A stretch of DNA of 64,000 nt from JALZKA01 sp963721645. GTDB lineage: Bacteria; Actinomycetota; Thermoleophilia; Solirubrobacterales; 70-9. Shown piece after piece: positions 23,924-31,961 of this stretch. A model generated the notes under the pieces. The model was not told the DNA's origin. It saw nothing but the letters and a program-made list of their open reading frames with translations, and did no database searches. The stretch lies in assembly GCA_963721645.1 (NCBI GenBank), contig CAVRJK010000002.1, positions 2,232,001 to 2,296,000 of the forward strand. The letters are read 5' to 3'. Made by a program: the position numbers and the translations under genes. Position 1 is the stretch's first letter; each line of letters opens with the position of its first letter.

Positions 23924-25291
23924 ATGGCCGAGTCCTTCGACGTAATCGTGATCGGCGGTGGTCCCGGCGGGTACGTCGCGGCAATCCGCGCCGCCCAGCT
24001 CGGCCTGAATACGGCCGTCGTGGAAAAGGACAAGCCAGGCGGTCGCTGCCTCAACTACGCCTGCATCCCGGCGAAGACGATGCTGCATACCGCCGAGGTC
24101 CTCGATCACGCGCAGAACTCCGCAGAGCTCGGAGTCAAGGTCTCGAAGGCCACGCTGGACTGGAAAGCGCTTGGCGAGCGTCGAGCGAGCGTCTCGGACA
24201 CGCTCTCCGGCGGCGTAAAGATGCTCTGGGACAAGAACAAGATCACTCAGATCGAAGGCGAAGGCTCGCTGACCGATGACGGCAACGTCGCCGTCGGGGG
24301 CGAGACATACGAGGCCAAGAACGTCGTGCTCGCGACCGGCTCGGTCGCGATGGCCATCCCCGGCGTGGAGTTCTCCGAGCGGATCGTCGACACCTGGGGC
24401 GCCTGGTCGCTGCCGGCGCAGCCGAAGAAGCTTGCGATCGTCGGCGCGGGCGCGTCGGGCTCCGAGATTGCCTCCGCCTACGTCCGGTACGGCACCGAGG
24501 TCACTCTGATCGAGATGCTTCCCCAGATCCTCCCGCTCGAGGACAAGGACTGCGCGCGGGTCGTAGAGCGGACCTTTAAAAAGCAGGGCATCACAATCGC
24601 TACCGGCGCTCCGATCGAGAACGTCGAGGAATCAGCGAAGTCCGTCAAGTTCACCTATGGCGAGAACCAGGGCGAGGCCGACTACCTCGTCATCGCGGGC
24701 GGTCGAGCGCCCGACACCGACCCACTGAACCTCGCGGGCGCCGGCGTCGAGACCGAGGAGAACGGCAAGGTAAAGATCGACGAGCTCCAGCGCACCACCA
24801 ACAAGAAGATCTTCGCGATCGGCGACCTGGTCCGCGGCCCAGCGCTCGCCCACAAGGCTTCCGAGGAAGGCGTCGTCGCGGTCGAGACGATCGCCGGAGC
24901 GCCAACGCACGCCGTCGATGTCGACCTCATCCCGGGCGCCACCTTCTGCCACCCGCAGGTCGCGTCCGTGGGACTGACCGAGGCGGCGGCCAAGGAGGCT
25001 GGTCACGACATCAAGGTCGGCCGGTTCAAGCTCGGCGGTGTCGGCGCCTCGGCCGTTTACGACGACCGTGAAGGCATGGTCAAGATCGTCGCCGAGAAGA
25101 AGTACGGCGAGATCATCGGCGCCCACATCGTCGGCAACCGGGCCTGCGACATGATTTCCGAGATCGTCAACGTGATCGCGCTCGAAGGCGGCTACCAGGA
25201 GCTTGCCCGGATCGTCCACCCGCATCCGACGATCTCCGAAGCCGTTCTCGACGCCGCCCGCGCGGTCGACGGCTGGGCCACGCACGCCTGA
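23924..25291 (+). CDS. lpdA: Dihydrolipoyl dehydrogenase (E3)
   Basis: E3 re-oxidises dihydrolipoamide on E2 components with NAD+. The 455-residue flavoprotein has the FAD site VIVIGGGPGGYVAAIRAAQLG, the redox disulfide in GGRCLNYACIPAK (Cys-x4-Cys), the NAD fold LAIVGAGASGSEIASAYV, and the dimer-interface active-site region ending in the catalytic HPHPTISEA. It lies about 2 kb upstream of the branched-chain E1/E2 genes that need it, so local supply is likely. ATG at 23924. Confidence 0.95.
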   Translation: MAESFDVIVIGGGPGGYVAAIRAAQLGLNTAVVEKDKPGGRCLNYACIPAKTMLHTAEVLDHAQNSAELGVKVSKATLDWKALGERRASVSDTLSGGVKMLWDKNKITQIEGEGSLTDDGNVAVGGETYEAKNVVLATGSVAMAIPGVEFSERIVDTWGAWSLPAQPKKLAIVGAGASGSEIASAYVRYGTEVTLIEMLPQILPLEDKDCARVVERTFKKQGITIATGAPIENVEESAKSVKFTYGENQGEADYLVIAGGRAPDTDPLNLAGAGVETEENGKVKIDELQRTTNKKIFAIGDLVRGPALAHKASEEGVVAVETIAGAPTHAVDVDLIPGATFCHPQVASVGLTEAAAKEAGHDIKVGRFKLGGVGASAVYDDREGMVKIVAEKKYGEIIGAHIVGNRACDMISEIVNVIALEGGYQELARIVHPHPTISEAVLDAARAVDGWATHA

Positions 25292-25308
25292 GCTCCGCGC
25301 CACCCCCC

Positions 25309-25325
25309 GAGGGGTCAGACCCCTC
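25309..25325. repeat. Palindrome GAGGGGTCAGACCCCTC between lpdA and the DsbA-like gene
   Basis: A 17-base palindrome 18 bases after the lpdA stop, followed by ACAAACCGCTAACACT. Copies at 27107 and 33526 have a similar tail (CAGAACGCTCAC, ACACAACGCTCGC), so the repeated unit is longer than the palindrome. Confidence 0.85.
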
Positions 25326-25342
25326 ACAAACCGCTAACACTC

Positions 25343-25933
25343 GTGCCCGCCAGCTTCTACTACGACCTCGGCTCACCGTACGCCTACCTCTCGGCCGAGC
25401 GCATCCACACCGTCTTCGAAGAAGCGGGAGCGCCGCCTCCCGTCTGGAAGCCCGTTCTCTTGGGCGGGCTCTTCGCGCGCTTCGACCGCGGCTCGTGGGC
25501 CCAGACGGACGCGCGCGAGGAGGGGATGCGAGAGGTCGAGCGCCGAGCGCAGGCGTACGGTCTGCCCCCTATCCGCTGGCCCGACGGCTGGCCGTCGGAC
25601 TACCTGTTCGCGATGCGCGTCGCCACCTTTGCGACCGAGATCGGCCGTGGCGTCTCCCTCCCCCTCGCCGCGTTCCGCCAGCACTTCGCCGCCGGCCGCG
25701 ATCTGTCTGAACCCGACAACGTGCTGATCGCGGCTGCTTCGGCCGAGCTTCACCCCAGGGCACTGACAACCGCTGTCGGGCGCAAGACGATCAAGGCGCG
25801 CCTTCGCGATACCACGGACGAAGCCGCTGATCTCGGCGTCTTCGGAGTGCCCTGCGTCGTCGTCGGCAACGAAGTCTTCTGGGGCGACGACCGTCTCGAA
25901 GATGCTGCCGAGGCCTCGGCTATCTTCGCCTAG
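25343..25933 (+). CDS. DsbA-fold protein, GST-kappa / HCCA-isomerase family
   Basis: A 196-residue thioredoxin-fold protein with an inserted helical domain. The N-terminus FYYDLGSPYAYLSAERI has Ser where DsbA has its CxxC pair, as in 2-hydroxychromene-2-carboxylate isomerases and kappa-class glutathione transferases. The cis-Pro region GVFGVPCVVVGNEVFWGDDRL is conserved. The substrate is unknown; no naphthalene pathway is nearby, so a generic thiol-dependent isomerase or reductase is more likely. GTG start, about 20 bases after a palindromic repeat. Confidence 0.8.
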   Translation: MPASFYYDLGSPYAYLSAERIHTVFEEAGAPPPVWKPVLLGGLFARFDRGSWAQTDAREEGMREVERRAQAYGLPPIRWPDGWPSDYLFAMRVATFATEIGRGVSLPLAAFRQHFAAGRDLSEPDNVLIAAASAELHPRALTTAVGRKTIKARLRDTTDEAADLGVFGVPCVVVGNEVFWGDDRLEDAAEASAIFA

Positions 25934-25942
25934 AAGTGAGTC

Positions 25943-26563
25943 ATGGCTGACGGAAGCGCGAGGGGGACGGTCGAACGGACCGAGCCGAGCAAGGCGGAGC
26001 GGGCCGCTGCGCGCAAAGTCGCGGAGTCGAAGGCGACCATCCCACACCTCTACGTACAGGGCAAGCTCATGGTCGGTCCGGTCGAGAGCGTCATCGCGGA
26101 GGTCGTCGCGGCGACTGCCCTGGCACTGCGCGAGGCGCCGCGCCTGAACGGCAGCTACAGGGACGGTGCCTTCGAGACGTACTCGCGCATCAACATCGGC
26201 GTCGTCGCCGACGATGCCGATGGGCTGGTCGTGCCGACGATTTTCGACGCCGACGCCAAGGAGCCGGGCGAGATTGCCGCCGAATGGGAGTTGCTGTCCG
26301 CCAAGGCGATCGACGCATCCATTACCGCTCGCGAGGTCGCCGGCGGAACTTTTACCGTCGCCGGCGGTTTTGGTTTTGAGGGATGCGACTTTCTGCCCGT
26401 GATCAACGCAGGCCAAGCGGCCAACCTGGGGATCGGATCACCTCGGGAAGGCGTCATTGGCGCCACGGTCGCCGCCGACGCCAGGATGATCTCGGGGGCG
26501 GAGGCAACGACGTTCCTGTCACTGATCCAAACGGCACTCGCAAAGCGAACGGAACCCGAGTAA
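25943..26563 (+). CDS. Degenerate 2-oxoacid dehydrogenase E2 catalytic-domain homologue
   Basis: A 206-residue stand-alone homologue of the E2 acyltransferase domain: no lipoyl or peripheral-subunit-binding domain. RKVAESKATIPHLYVQ, NIGVVADDADGLVVPTI and GGTFTVAGGFGFEGCDFLPVINAGQAANLGIGS follow the E2 pattern. The catalytic DHRxxDG motif is replaced by DARMISG, so both the catalytic His and the Asp are gone; it should not transfer acyl groups by the usual mechanism. About 20 residues near the substrate channel are also missing. It lies between lpdA and the full E1/E2 set. A structural or regulatory role, or decay after duplication, are the options. Confidence 0.8.
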   Translation: MADGSARGTVERTEPSKAERAAARKVAESKATIPHLYVQGKLMVGPVESVIAEVVAATALALREAPRLNGSYRDGAFETYSRINIGVVADDADGLVVPTIFDADAKEPGEIAAEWELLSAKAIDASITAREVAGGTFTVAGGFGFEGCDFLPVINAGQAANLGIGSPREGVIGATVAADARMISGAEATTFLSLIQTALAKRTEPE

Positions 26564-26565
26564 CC

Positions 26566-27090
26566 ATGGGCGCGGAGGGGAATGGGTCCAGAGAGAAGGA
26601 CAGCCGCATCATCGACGTCCCGATCGAATCGCTCCCCTTCATCGACGAGCACTACATCGAGATCGCGGCCAAGCCCGAAGAGGTCTGGGACGCGTTGATC
26701 CGTGCCGTCTCGGGCGCCGGTGAGAGCCGCTCGGGTGCGCCACTCTCGAAGGCACTCGGTTGCGAGGAGACCAAGACCGACGGCGTGACGGGTGAGATCG
26801 GCTCGAAGATTCCCGGGTTCGTGGTTACCCGCTCGGTCAAGCCCGCGGTCCTCGCACTGATGGGCCAGCACCGCTTCGCCCAGTACGCGCTCATCTTCAC
26901 GATCCTGGAGAAGCCGAGCGGACTCATGCTCCTCTCGGCTCAGACCAGGGCCGTCTTCCCGGGGCGCAAGGGACGCGTCTACCGGGGCCTGATAATCGGA
27001 ACCCACGGTCACGTCGCAGTCACGACGAACCTCTTGCGCCAGATTCGGCGTCGGGCGGAGCGGATCCACGCTCGCCCGGCCCGCGCCTAG
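26566..27090 (+). CDS. START/SRPBCC-like protein, unknown
   Basis: A 174-residue soluble protein starting at ATG 26566, two bases after the previous stop. The pattern IDEHYIEIAAKPEEVWDALI near residue 23 is typical of the first strand and helix of the SRPBCC (START-like) ligand-binding fold, and the C-terminal helix (HVAVTTNLLRQIRRRAERI) fits. The middle is less clear. Ligand unknown. It ends about 15 bases before a palindromic repeat that closes this small gene group. Confidence 0.55.
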   Translation: MGAEGNGSREKDSRIIDVPIESLPFIDEHYIEIAAKPEEVWDALIRAVSGAGESRSGAPLSKALGCEETKTDGVTGEIGSKIPGFVVTRSVKPAVLALMGQHRFAQYALIFTILEKPSGLMLLSAQTRAVFPGRKGRVYRGLIIGTHGHVAVTTNLLRQIRRRAERIHARPARA

Positions 27091-27106
27091 GTCTCCCAAG
27101 GCTCCC

Positions 27107-27159
27107 GAGGGGTCAGACCCCTCGCAGAACGCTCACATTGCCAAGGGGTCTGACACCTC
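27107..27159. repeat. Two palindromic repeats before the BCKDH operon
   Basis: GAGGGGTCAGACCCCTC at 27107-27123 is followed by CGCAGAACGCTCACATTG and then a diverged copy, AAGGGGTCTGACACCTC, at 27143-27159. The pair lies just upstream of the inferred promoter at 27163. Confidence 0.8.
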
Positions 27160-27162
27160 GGG

Positions 27163-27190
27163 TTGAAATGTCGTCAGCGAGGCGTATAGT
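27163..27190 (+). promoter_or_regulatory. Promoter of the branched-chain oxoacid dehydrogenase operon
   Basis: TTGAAA (27163-27168) and TATAGT (27185-27190) are 16 bases apart. Transcription from here would leave a leader of about 170 bases (27197-27365) before the E1 alpha start. The leader contains GGGGAATCCCC and two GAGGAGATCC boxes, so it may fold. Promoter and leader are inferred. Confidence 0.5.
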
Positions 27191-27365
27191 TTCCCAGTAG
27201 CGATCGGCACGAGTCATCAGCTCGGCCGCTCCAGACATAGGGCGCACGGGGAATCCCCGAGCTCCCATCGTCCAGTAGGCGCCGCGGAGGAGATCCTGAA
27301 ACGGCGACACCGGGCTCAGGCCGAGGAGATCCCAACGCCGGGCCAGACACGAAGGGCGTTTAAGA

Positions 27366-28538
27366 ATGAAGCGAAGCGATGGCGCTGTCGCGAGCGAGCC
27401 CCGGCACGGGGAGGCTCATGCGAGCGTTGATTCGAATGGAAGCCAGGACGCGACGGTCCACAACCTCGCCGGTCCACGGCTGACCCGGGAAGACCGAGCC
27501 GCGCTGTTGCGGTTCATGGCGATGATGCGGGCCGCGGAGGAACGCGGGCTCACCCTTTATCGCCAGGGCAAGATCCCCGGCTCCTTTTACGACGGCTGCG
27601 GGCAGGAGGCCATCAGCGTCGGGTCCTCCTTCGCCCTCGCGCCCGAGGACAGGATGTGCATCCTCCACCGCGACCTGGGCGCTCACTTCGTCCGCGGGCT
27701 GACGCCGGACCGCTACCTCGCCAACTACATGGGCCGATCCGGCGGAGCAACCGGCGGCAAGGACGGCAACATGCACTTCGGCGATCCGTCGCTGGGCTGC
27801 GTGGGCATGGTCTCGATGCTTCCCGACATGGCGCTCGTCGCCATGGGGATGGCGCTCGCCTTCAAGGTCCGCTCGGAGAAGCGCGTCGCGATGACCTACT
27901 TCGGCGAGGGCTCGACCGCGAACGGCCAGTGGCACGAGGCGATGAACATGGCCGGCGTTCAGCGCCTTCCCGTCGTCTTCATCCTCGAGAACAACGGCTT
28001 CGCCTACTCGACGCCAAACGAGCTCGAGTTCGCAGTCGATCCAGTCGAGCGTGCCCGTACCTACGGGTTCCCCGGCGTCGCGGTGGACGGCAACGACGTC
28101 GAGGCCGTGTTCGAGTCGTCGCGCACGGCGGTCGAAAGAGCCCGCGAAGGCGGCGGGCCCACGCTGATCGAGTGCCGGACCATGCGCATGCACGGCCACG
28201 GCGCTCACGACGACATGAGCTACGTCCCCGACGGGCTTCATGAGGAGTGGGCCAAGCGCGATCCGATCGAGCTCTACGCCAAGCGCCTCGTCGCCGACTT
28301 CGGCTTTGCCGGCGACGAGGTCGAGGGAATCCGCGAGGAGGTCATCTCATACATGGCCGAGTGTGCGGAAAAGGCTCTCGCCTCACCGATGCCCGACTCC
28401 GGCGGCGCGCTTGAAGGCGTGTTCGCCGACGAGTCCACGCCGCTGGGAGACGGCAAGGCGCCGTGGTCGCACTGGCAAGCACGGAACGGTCGCTCGAACG
28501 GAAGCTCAAACGGCTCGTCCGAGAGGAGCGCGGCATGA
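27366..28538 (+). CDS. bkdA: Branched-chain 2-oxoacid dehydrogenase E1 alpha
   Basis: The thiamine-diphosphate-binding alpha subunit of an E1 heterotetramer. In 390 residues it shows GKIPGSFYDGCGQEAISVGSS, the HRDLGAHF loop, TGGKDGNMHFG, and the ThDP motif GEGSTANGQWHEAMNMA...LENN. The Ser-rich regulatory loop region reads RMHGHGAHDDMSYVP. Neighbouring leucine/valine dehydrogenase favours branched-chain oxoacids over pyruvate, though acetoin or pyruvate complexes have similar E1 chains. Both ends are unusual: a 35-residue N-terminal extension and a C-terminal Asn/Ser/Gly tail (NGRSNGSSNGSSERSAA). ATG start; overlaps E1 beta by four bases. Confidence 0.9.
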   Translation: MKRSDGAVASEPRHGEAHASVDSNGSQDATVHNLAGPRLTREDRAALLRFMAMMRAAEERGLTLYRQGKIPGSFYDGCGQEAISVGSSFALAPEDRMCILHRDLGAHFVRGLTPDRYLANYMGRSGGATGGKDGNMHFGDPSLGCVGMVSMLPDMALVAMGMALAFKVRSEKRVAMTYFGEGSTANGQWHEAMNMAGVQRLPVVFILENNGFAYSTPNELEFAVDPVERARTYGFPGVAVDGNDVEAVFESSRTAVERAREGGGPTLIECRTMRMHGHGAHDDMSYVPDGLHEEWAKRDPIELYAKRLVADFGFAGDEVEGIREEVISYMAECAEKALASPMPDSGGALEGVFADESTPLGDGKAPWSHWQARNGRSNGSSNGSSERSAA

Positions 28539-29575
28539 CCGAGGTCTCAGAGACCCTCATCGCCTCGCACCCTGACGAGAGCGAACGCGAAGCGGAGGAG
28601 CCGACAGGCACTTCCTCGCTCACCTATCTCGAGGCGATCTCCGCCGCCCTCCGCGAAGAGATGCGCCGCGACGAGACGGTGATCTGCCTGGGCGAGGACA
28701 TCGGCGCGTTCGGCGGCGCGTTCAAGGTCACCGACGGGTTCATCGAGGAGTTCGGTGCGGCCAGGGTCATCGATACCCCGCTCGCCGAGAACGCGATCAT
28801 CGGGGCGGCGGTCGGTGCCGCCACCGAAGGCCTTCGCCCGGTCTGCGAGATGCAGTTCGCCGACTTCATCGCGTGCGGGTTCGACCAGCTTGTGAACGTT
28901 GCGGCAAAGCTCCATTACCGCCAGGGGGTTGCCGTGCCGATGGTGGTGAGGCTTCCGTCGGGCGGGGGCTTCTCGGGAGGGCCGTTCCACTCGCAAAACC
29001 CGGAGGCCTGGCTGCTCCAGGCGCCCGGCCTGAAGGTCGTCGCGCCCGCGACGGCCGCTGACGCGAAGGGCCTCCTGACGAGCGCCATCCGTGATCCCAA
29101 TCCGGTCTGTTTTCTCGAGCACAAGGGCCTCTACCGAAACGTCAAGGGCGAGGTCCCCGTGGGGGACTACTCCGTGCCGATCGGCGAGGCGCGGATTGCA
29201 CGCGAGGGCTCGGAGTTGAGCGTCATCGCGTACGGATCGAGCGTCCACCTCGCTCTCGACGCAGCGGAGGAGCTGGGCGAGGACATAGAGGTGATCGACC
29301 TTCGCACCCTCTGCCCGCTCGACACCGAGGCGATCCTCGCCACCGCTCGGAAGACCGGCAAGGTGCTGGTCGCCCACGAGGCGACCCGCTCATGCGGGGT
29401 GGGCGCCGAAGTCGCGGCGCTGATCACAGAGCACGCATTCGAACACCTCGACGCGCCGGTGAGACGACTCACGGCGCCCGACGTGCCCATACCGTTCAGT
29501 CCACCGCTCGAGCAGGCCGTCCTGCCCCAGCCCGACGACATGAAGGAGGCACTCCGTGAGCTCCTCTCCTACTGA
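28535..29575 (+). CDS. bkdB: Branched-chain 2-oxoacid dehydrogenase E1 beta
   Basis: The beta subunit of E1, 346 residues from an ATG overlapping the E1 alpha stop (ATGA). It contains LGEDIGAFGGAFKVT, DTPLAENAIIGAAVGAA, QFADFIACGFDQLVN, VRLPSGGGFSGGPFHSQ and the C-terminal EVIDLRTLCPLDTEAI with HEATRSCGVGAEVAA. These are transketolase-type pyrimidine and C-terminal domains. The frame is open upstream, but that overlaps E1 alpha. It overlaps E2 by 20 bases. Confidence 0.93.
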   Translation: MTEVSETLIASHPDESEREAEEPTGTSSLTYLEAISAALREEMRRDETVICLGEDIGAFGGAFKVTDGFIEEFGAARVIDTPLAENAIIGAAVGAATEGLRPVCEMQFADFIACGFDQLVNVAAKLHYRQGVAVPMVVRLPSGGGFSGGPFHSQNPEAWLLQAPGLKVVAPATAADAKGLLTSAIRDPNPVCFLEHKGLYRNVKGEVPVGDYSVPIGEARIAREGSELSVIAYGSSVHLALDAAEELGEDIEVIDLRTLCPLDTEAILATARKTGKVLVAHEATRSCGVGAEVAALITEHAFEHLDAPVRRLTAPDVPIPFSPPLEQAVLPQPDDMKEALRELLSY

Positions 29576-30899
29576 GACGCAGGGCGCCGCTTCGACCGTG
29601 GCCGTCTCGATGCCGCAGATGGGCATCTCGGTCAGCGAGGGGACGATTCTCGAGTGGCGAAAGGGAGTCGGCGACACCGTCGAGGCCGACGAGACCATCT
29701 GCGACGTCACGACCGACAAGGTCGACGTCGAGATCCCTTGCCCCGCGACAGGCGTCCTGGCCCGCATCCTCGCCGAGCCCGGGGACACGGTCCCGGTCGG
29801 CGAGCCAATGGCGGAGATCGACACGGGCGGTGGCGCGCGGGTTGCGCCTGGCGCAACCGATGCGCCGCGAGCCGCGGCAACTGAGCCCGATGCGCCCGGG
29901 AGTGGCGCGGCGGTTGCGCAGGACGCAACCCGCGCGCCGCGGGAGGGCGACCGCTCCGGATTCGTCTCGCCTGTCGTTCGCCGGATGGCCGCCGATCACG
30001 AGGTGGATCTCTCACAGGTCGAGGGGCACGGCGTGGGCGGGCGGATCCGCAAGAAGGACCTTCTCGCCCATCTTGCGTCCGCACCCGACACCAAGCCGGA
30101 GCGGCCGCTCCACACCGAGTCGCCGTATGTCCCGGATGCGCCACCGCCTACGTCTGCGCGAGCGCAGGTTGGACCAGTGACCCCGTCCTCTGCTCCAAGT
30201 CCGAACGGAAGCGGTCGGCGCGAGCCGATGAGCCCAATGCGCAAGGCGATCGCCGAGCACATGGTCCGCTCGATCCAGACGGCCGCCCACTGCACCACGA
30301 TCGTCGAGGTCGACTTCTCGGCCGTGGCAGCGCGACGAGCCGAACTCAAGCCCGCCTACGCCGGCAAGGGCGTACCGCTCACCTACCTCGCGTTCGTCGC
30401 GCAGGCGGTAGTCGAGTCGCTCGAGCGGTTCCCCGCCCTGAACGCGTCCGTGGAAGGCGATGAGATCGTCCACCACCCGGACGTCAACCTGGGCATCGCA
30501 GTTTCGCTCGACGCGGGGCTGATCGTGCCGGTGATCCCGAAGGCTCAGCGTCTCTCGCTCGAGGGCATGGCTGCGGCTATCGCCGACGTCGCCGGGCGCG
30601 CTCGCGACGGCAAGCTCGCCCCCGACGAGGTGCAGGGCGGCACGTTCACCATCACCAACCCCGGCCAGTTCGGCGCCGTGCTCGCGACGCCGATCATCAA
30701 CCAGCCCCAAGTGGCCATCCTCGATCTCGAGGCGATCGTCAAACGCCCCGTCGTGATCGAGTCGGACACCGGGGACTCGATCGGGATCAAACCGATGGGA
30801 TTCCTGCCGATGTCGTGGGACCACCGCGCCCTGGACGGCGCGGAAGCGGCGCGCTTCCTCGGCGCCGTCAAGACTCGACTCGAAGGCGGGATGGGCTGA
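29556..30899 (+). CDS. bkdC: Branched-chain 2-oxoacid dehydrogenase E2 (lipoyl acyltransferase)
   Basis: E2 carries the acyl group on lipoate and passes it to CoA. The 447-residue protein has one lipoyl domain (residues about 15-90, lipoyl Lys in TTDKVDVEI), a peripheral-subunit-binding domain (FVSPVVRRMAADHEVDLSQV...RIRKKDLLAHL, about 132-170), and a catalytic domain (230-447) ending with SWDHRALDGAEAARFL, so the catalytic His and Asp are present. The linker between the first two domains is partly encoded by palindromic DNA (29840-29930). Start GTG, 20 bases inside the E1 beta gene. Confidence 0.94.
   Translation: MSSSPTETQGAASTVAVSMPQMGISVSEGTILEWRKGVGDTVEADETICDVTTDKVDVEIPCPATGVLARILAEPGDTVPVGEPMAEIDTGGGARVAPGATDAPRAAATEPDAPGSGAAVAQDATRAPREGDRSGFVSPVVRRMAADHEVDLSQVEGHGVGGRIRKKDLLAHLASAPDTKPERPLHTESPYVPDAPPPTSARAQVGPVTPSSAPSPNGSGRREPMSPMRKAIAEHMVRSIQTAAHCTTIVEVDFSAVAARRAELKPAYAGKGVPLTYLAFVAQAVVESLERFPALNASVEGDEIVHHPDVNLGIAVSLDAGLIVPVIPKAQRLSLEGMAAAIADVAGRARDGKLAPDEVQGGTFTITNPGQFGAVLATPIINQPQVAILDLEAIVKRPVVIESDTGDSIGIKPMGFLPMSWDHRALDGAEAARFLGAVKTRLEGGMG
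29840..29930. repeat. Two palindromic units in the E2 linker
   Basis: GGTTGCGC-CTG-GCGCAACC (29840-29858) and GGTTGCG-CAGGA-CGCAACC (29912-29930) are hairpin-forming units 72 bases apart. They are translated as VAPGATDAP and VAQDATRAP. The similarity of the two surrounding segments suggests one unit was duplicated within the inter-domain linker. Confidence 0.8.
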
Positions 30900-31942
30900 T
30901 GGCGGTCGCGAGCCGACTGGAGCACGAGGAGCTCGTCGTAACGACGGGTGCCCGGAGCGGAGCGACGATGGCGGTAGCGATCCACTCCACGCGACTCGGT
31001 CCAGCGCTGGGCGGGGCCCGCCTGTGGCACTACGAGCGCGACGAGGAAGGAGTCTCGGACGCGCTGCGATTGGCCCGGGCGATGACGTTCAAGGCCGCGG
31101 CTGCAGGGCTCGACCTGGGCGGCGGCAAGGGAGTGATCTGCGCGCCCGCTGCGACGCCGCCGAACGGAGCCGAGAGGCAGTCGATCCTCGACGACTTCGG
31201 CGACCTGGTGGAGTCGCTCGGCGGGCGCTACATCACGGCCGAGGACGTCGGCACCTCCACCCAAGACATGGAGGAGATCTCCACCCGGACGAGTCATGTG
31301 ACCGGAATGCCCGTCGAGCGCGGCGGGAGCGGCGACCCCAGCCCGTTCACGGCCCTCGGAGTCCAGGCCGCGATGCGCGCGGCGTGCTCCGCCGCTTTCG
31401 GCGAGCGCGATCTGGCTGGGCGACGCGTGATGATCACGGGTCTGGGGCATGTCGGCGAAAGCCTTGCTCGCGGCCTCGCGGGGGCGGGCGCCGTCCTGGC
31501 CCTCTCAGACATTGACCCTGAGAAGGAACGCCTGGCGCGAGAGCTCGGCGCACGCTGGGTCGAGCCGGATCTGGCGCTGACCGCGGACTGCGACGTTCTC
31601 GCGCCGTGCGCCGTCGGCGGTGCGATCCACGCCGGGAACGTCGAGGAGCTCCACTGCCGGATCGTGTGCGGCGCCGCGAACAACCAGCTCGCTGACGAGG
31701 CTCTTGCGGAGCGTCTCGCCCAGCGCGAGATCCTGTATGCCCCCGACTTCATTGCGAATGCCGGCGGGCTGATCAACGTCTATCGCGAGATTCACCGCTC
31801 GAGCGCGAAACGGGCGACCGCACTTGCGCTCGGCATCGAGGACACGATGACTCGGGTCTTCGAACAGGCTGCAGCCGAGGAAACGACCACGCTCGCGGCG
31901 GCGCGGTCGCTTGCGGAGGAGCGCCTCGCTCTCGGCATCTGA
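30899..31942 (+). CDS. Leucine/valine dehydrogenase (Glu/Leu/Phe/Val family)
   Basis: It should deaminate branched-chain amino acids to the oxoacids used by the E1-E2-E3 complex. The 347-residue enzyme shows the catalytic-Lys region TFKAAAAGLDLGGGKGVI, TAEDVGTSTQDMEEI, a Rossmann site VMITGLGHVGESLARGLAG and CGAANNQLAD. The ATG shares one base with the E2 stop (TGATG), linking it to the operon. Leucine, valine and phenylalanine specificities cannot be separated by eye; context favours branched-chain substrates. Confidence 0.9.
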   Translation: MAVASRLEHEELVVTTGARSGATMAVAIHSTRLGPALGGARLWHYERDEEGVSDALRLARAMTFKAAAAGLDLGGGKGVICAPAATPPNGAERQSILDDFGDLVESLGGRYITAEDVGTSTQDMEEISTRTSHVTGMPVERGGSGDPSPFTALGVQAAMRAACSAAFGERDLAGRRVMITGLGHVGESLARGLAGAGAVLALSDIDPEKERLARELGARWVEPDLALTADCDVLAPCAVGGAIHAGNVEELHCRIVCGAANNQLADEALAERLAQREILYAPDFIANAGGLINVYREIHRSSAKRATALALGIEDTMTRVFEQAAAEETTTLAAARSLAEERLALGI

Positions 31943-31961
31943 CCTGTGAGACTTGCGTCCT

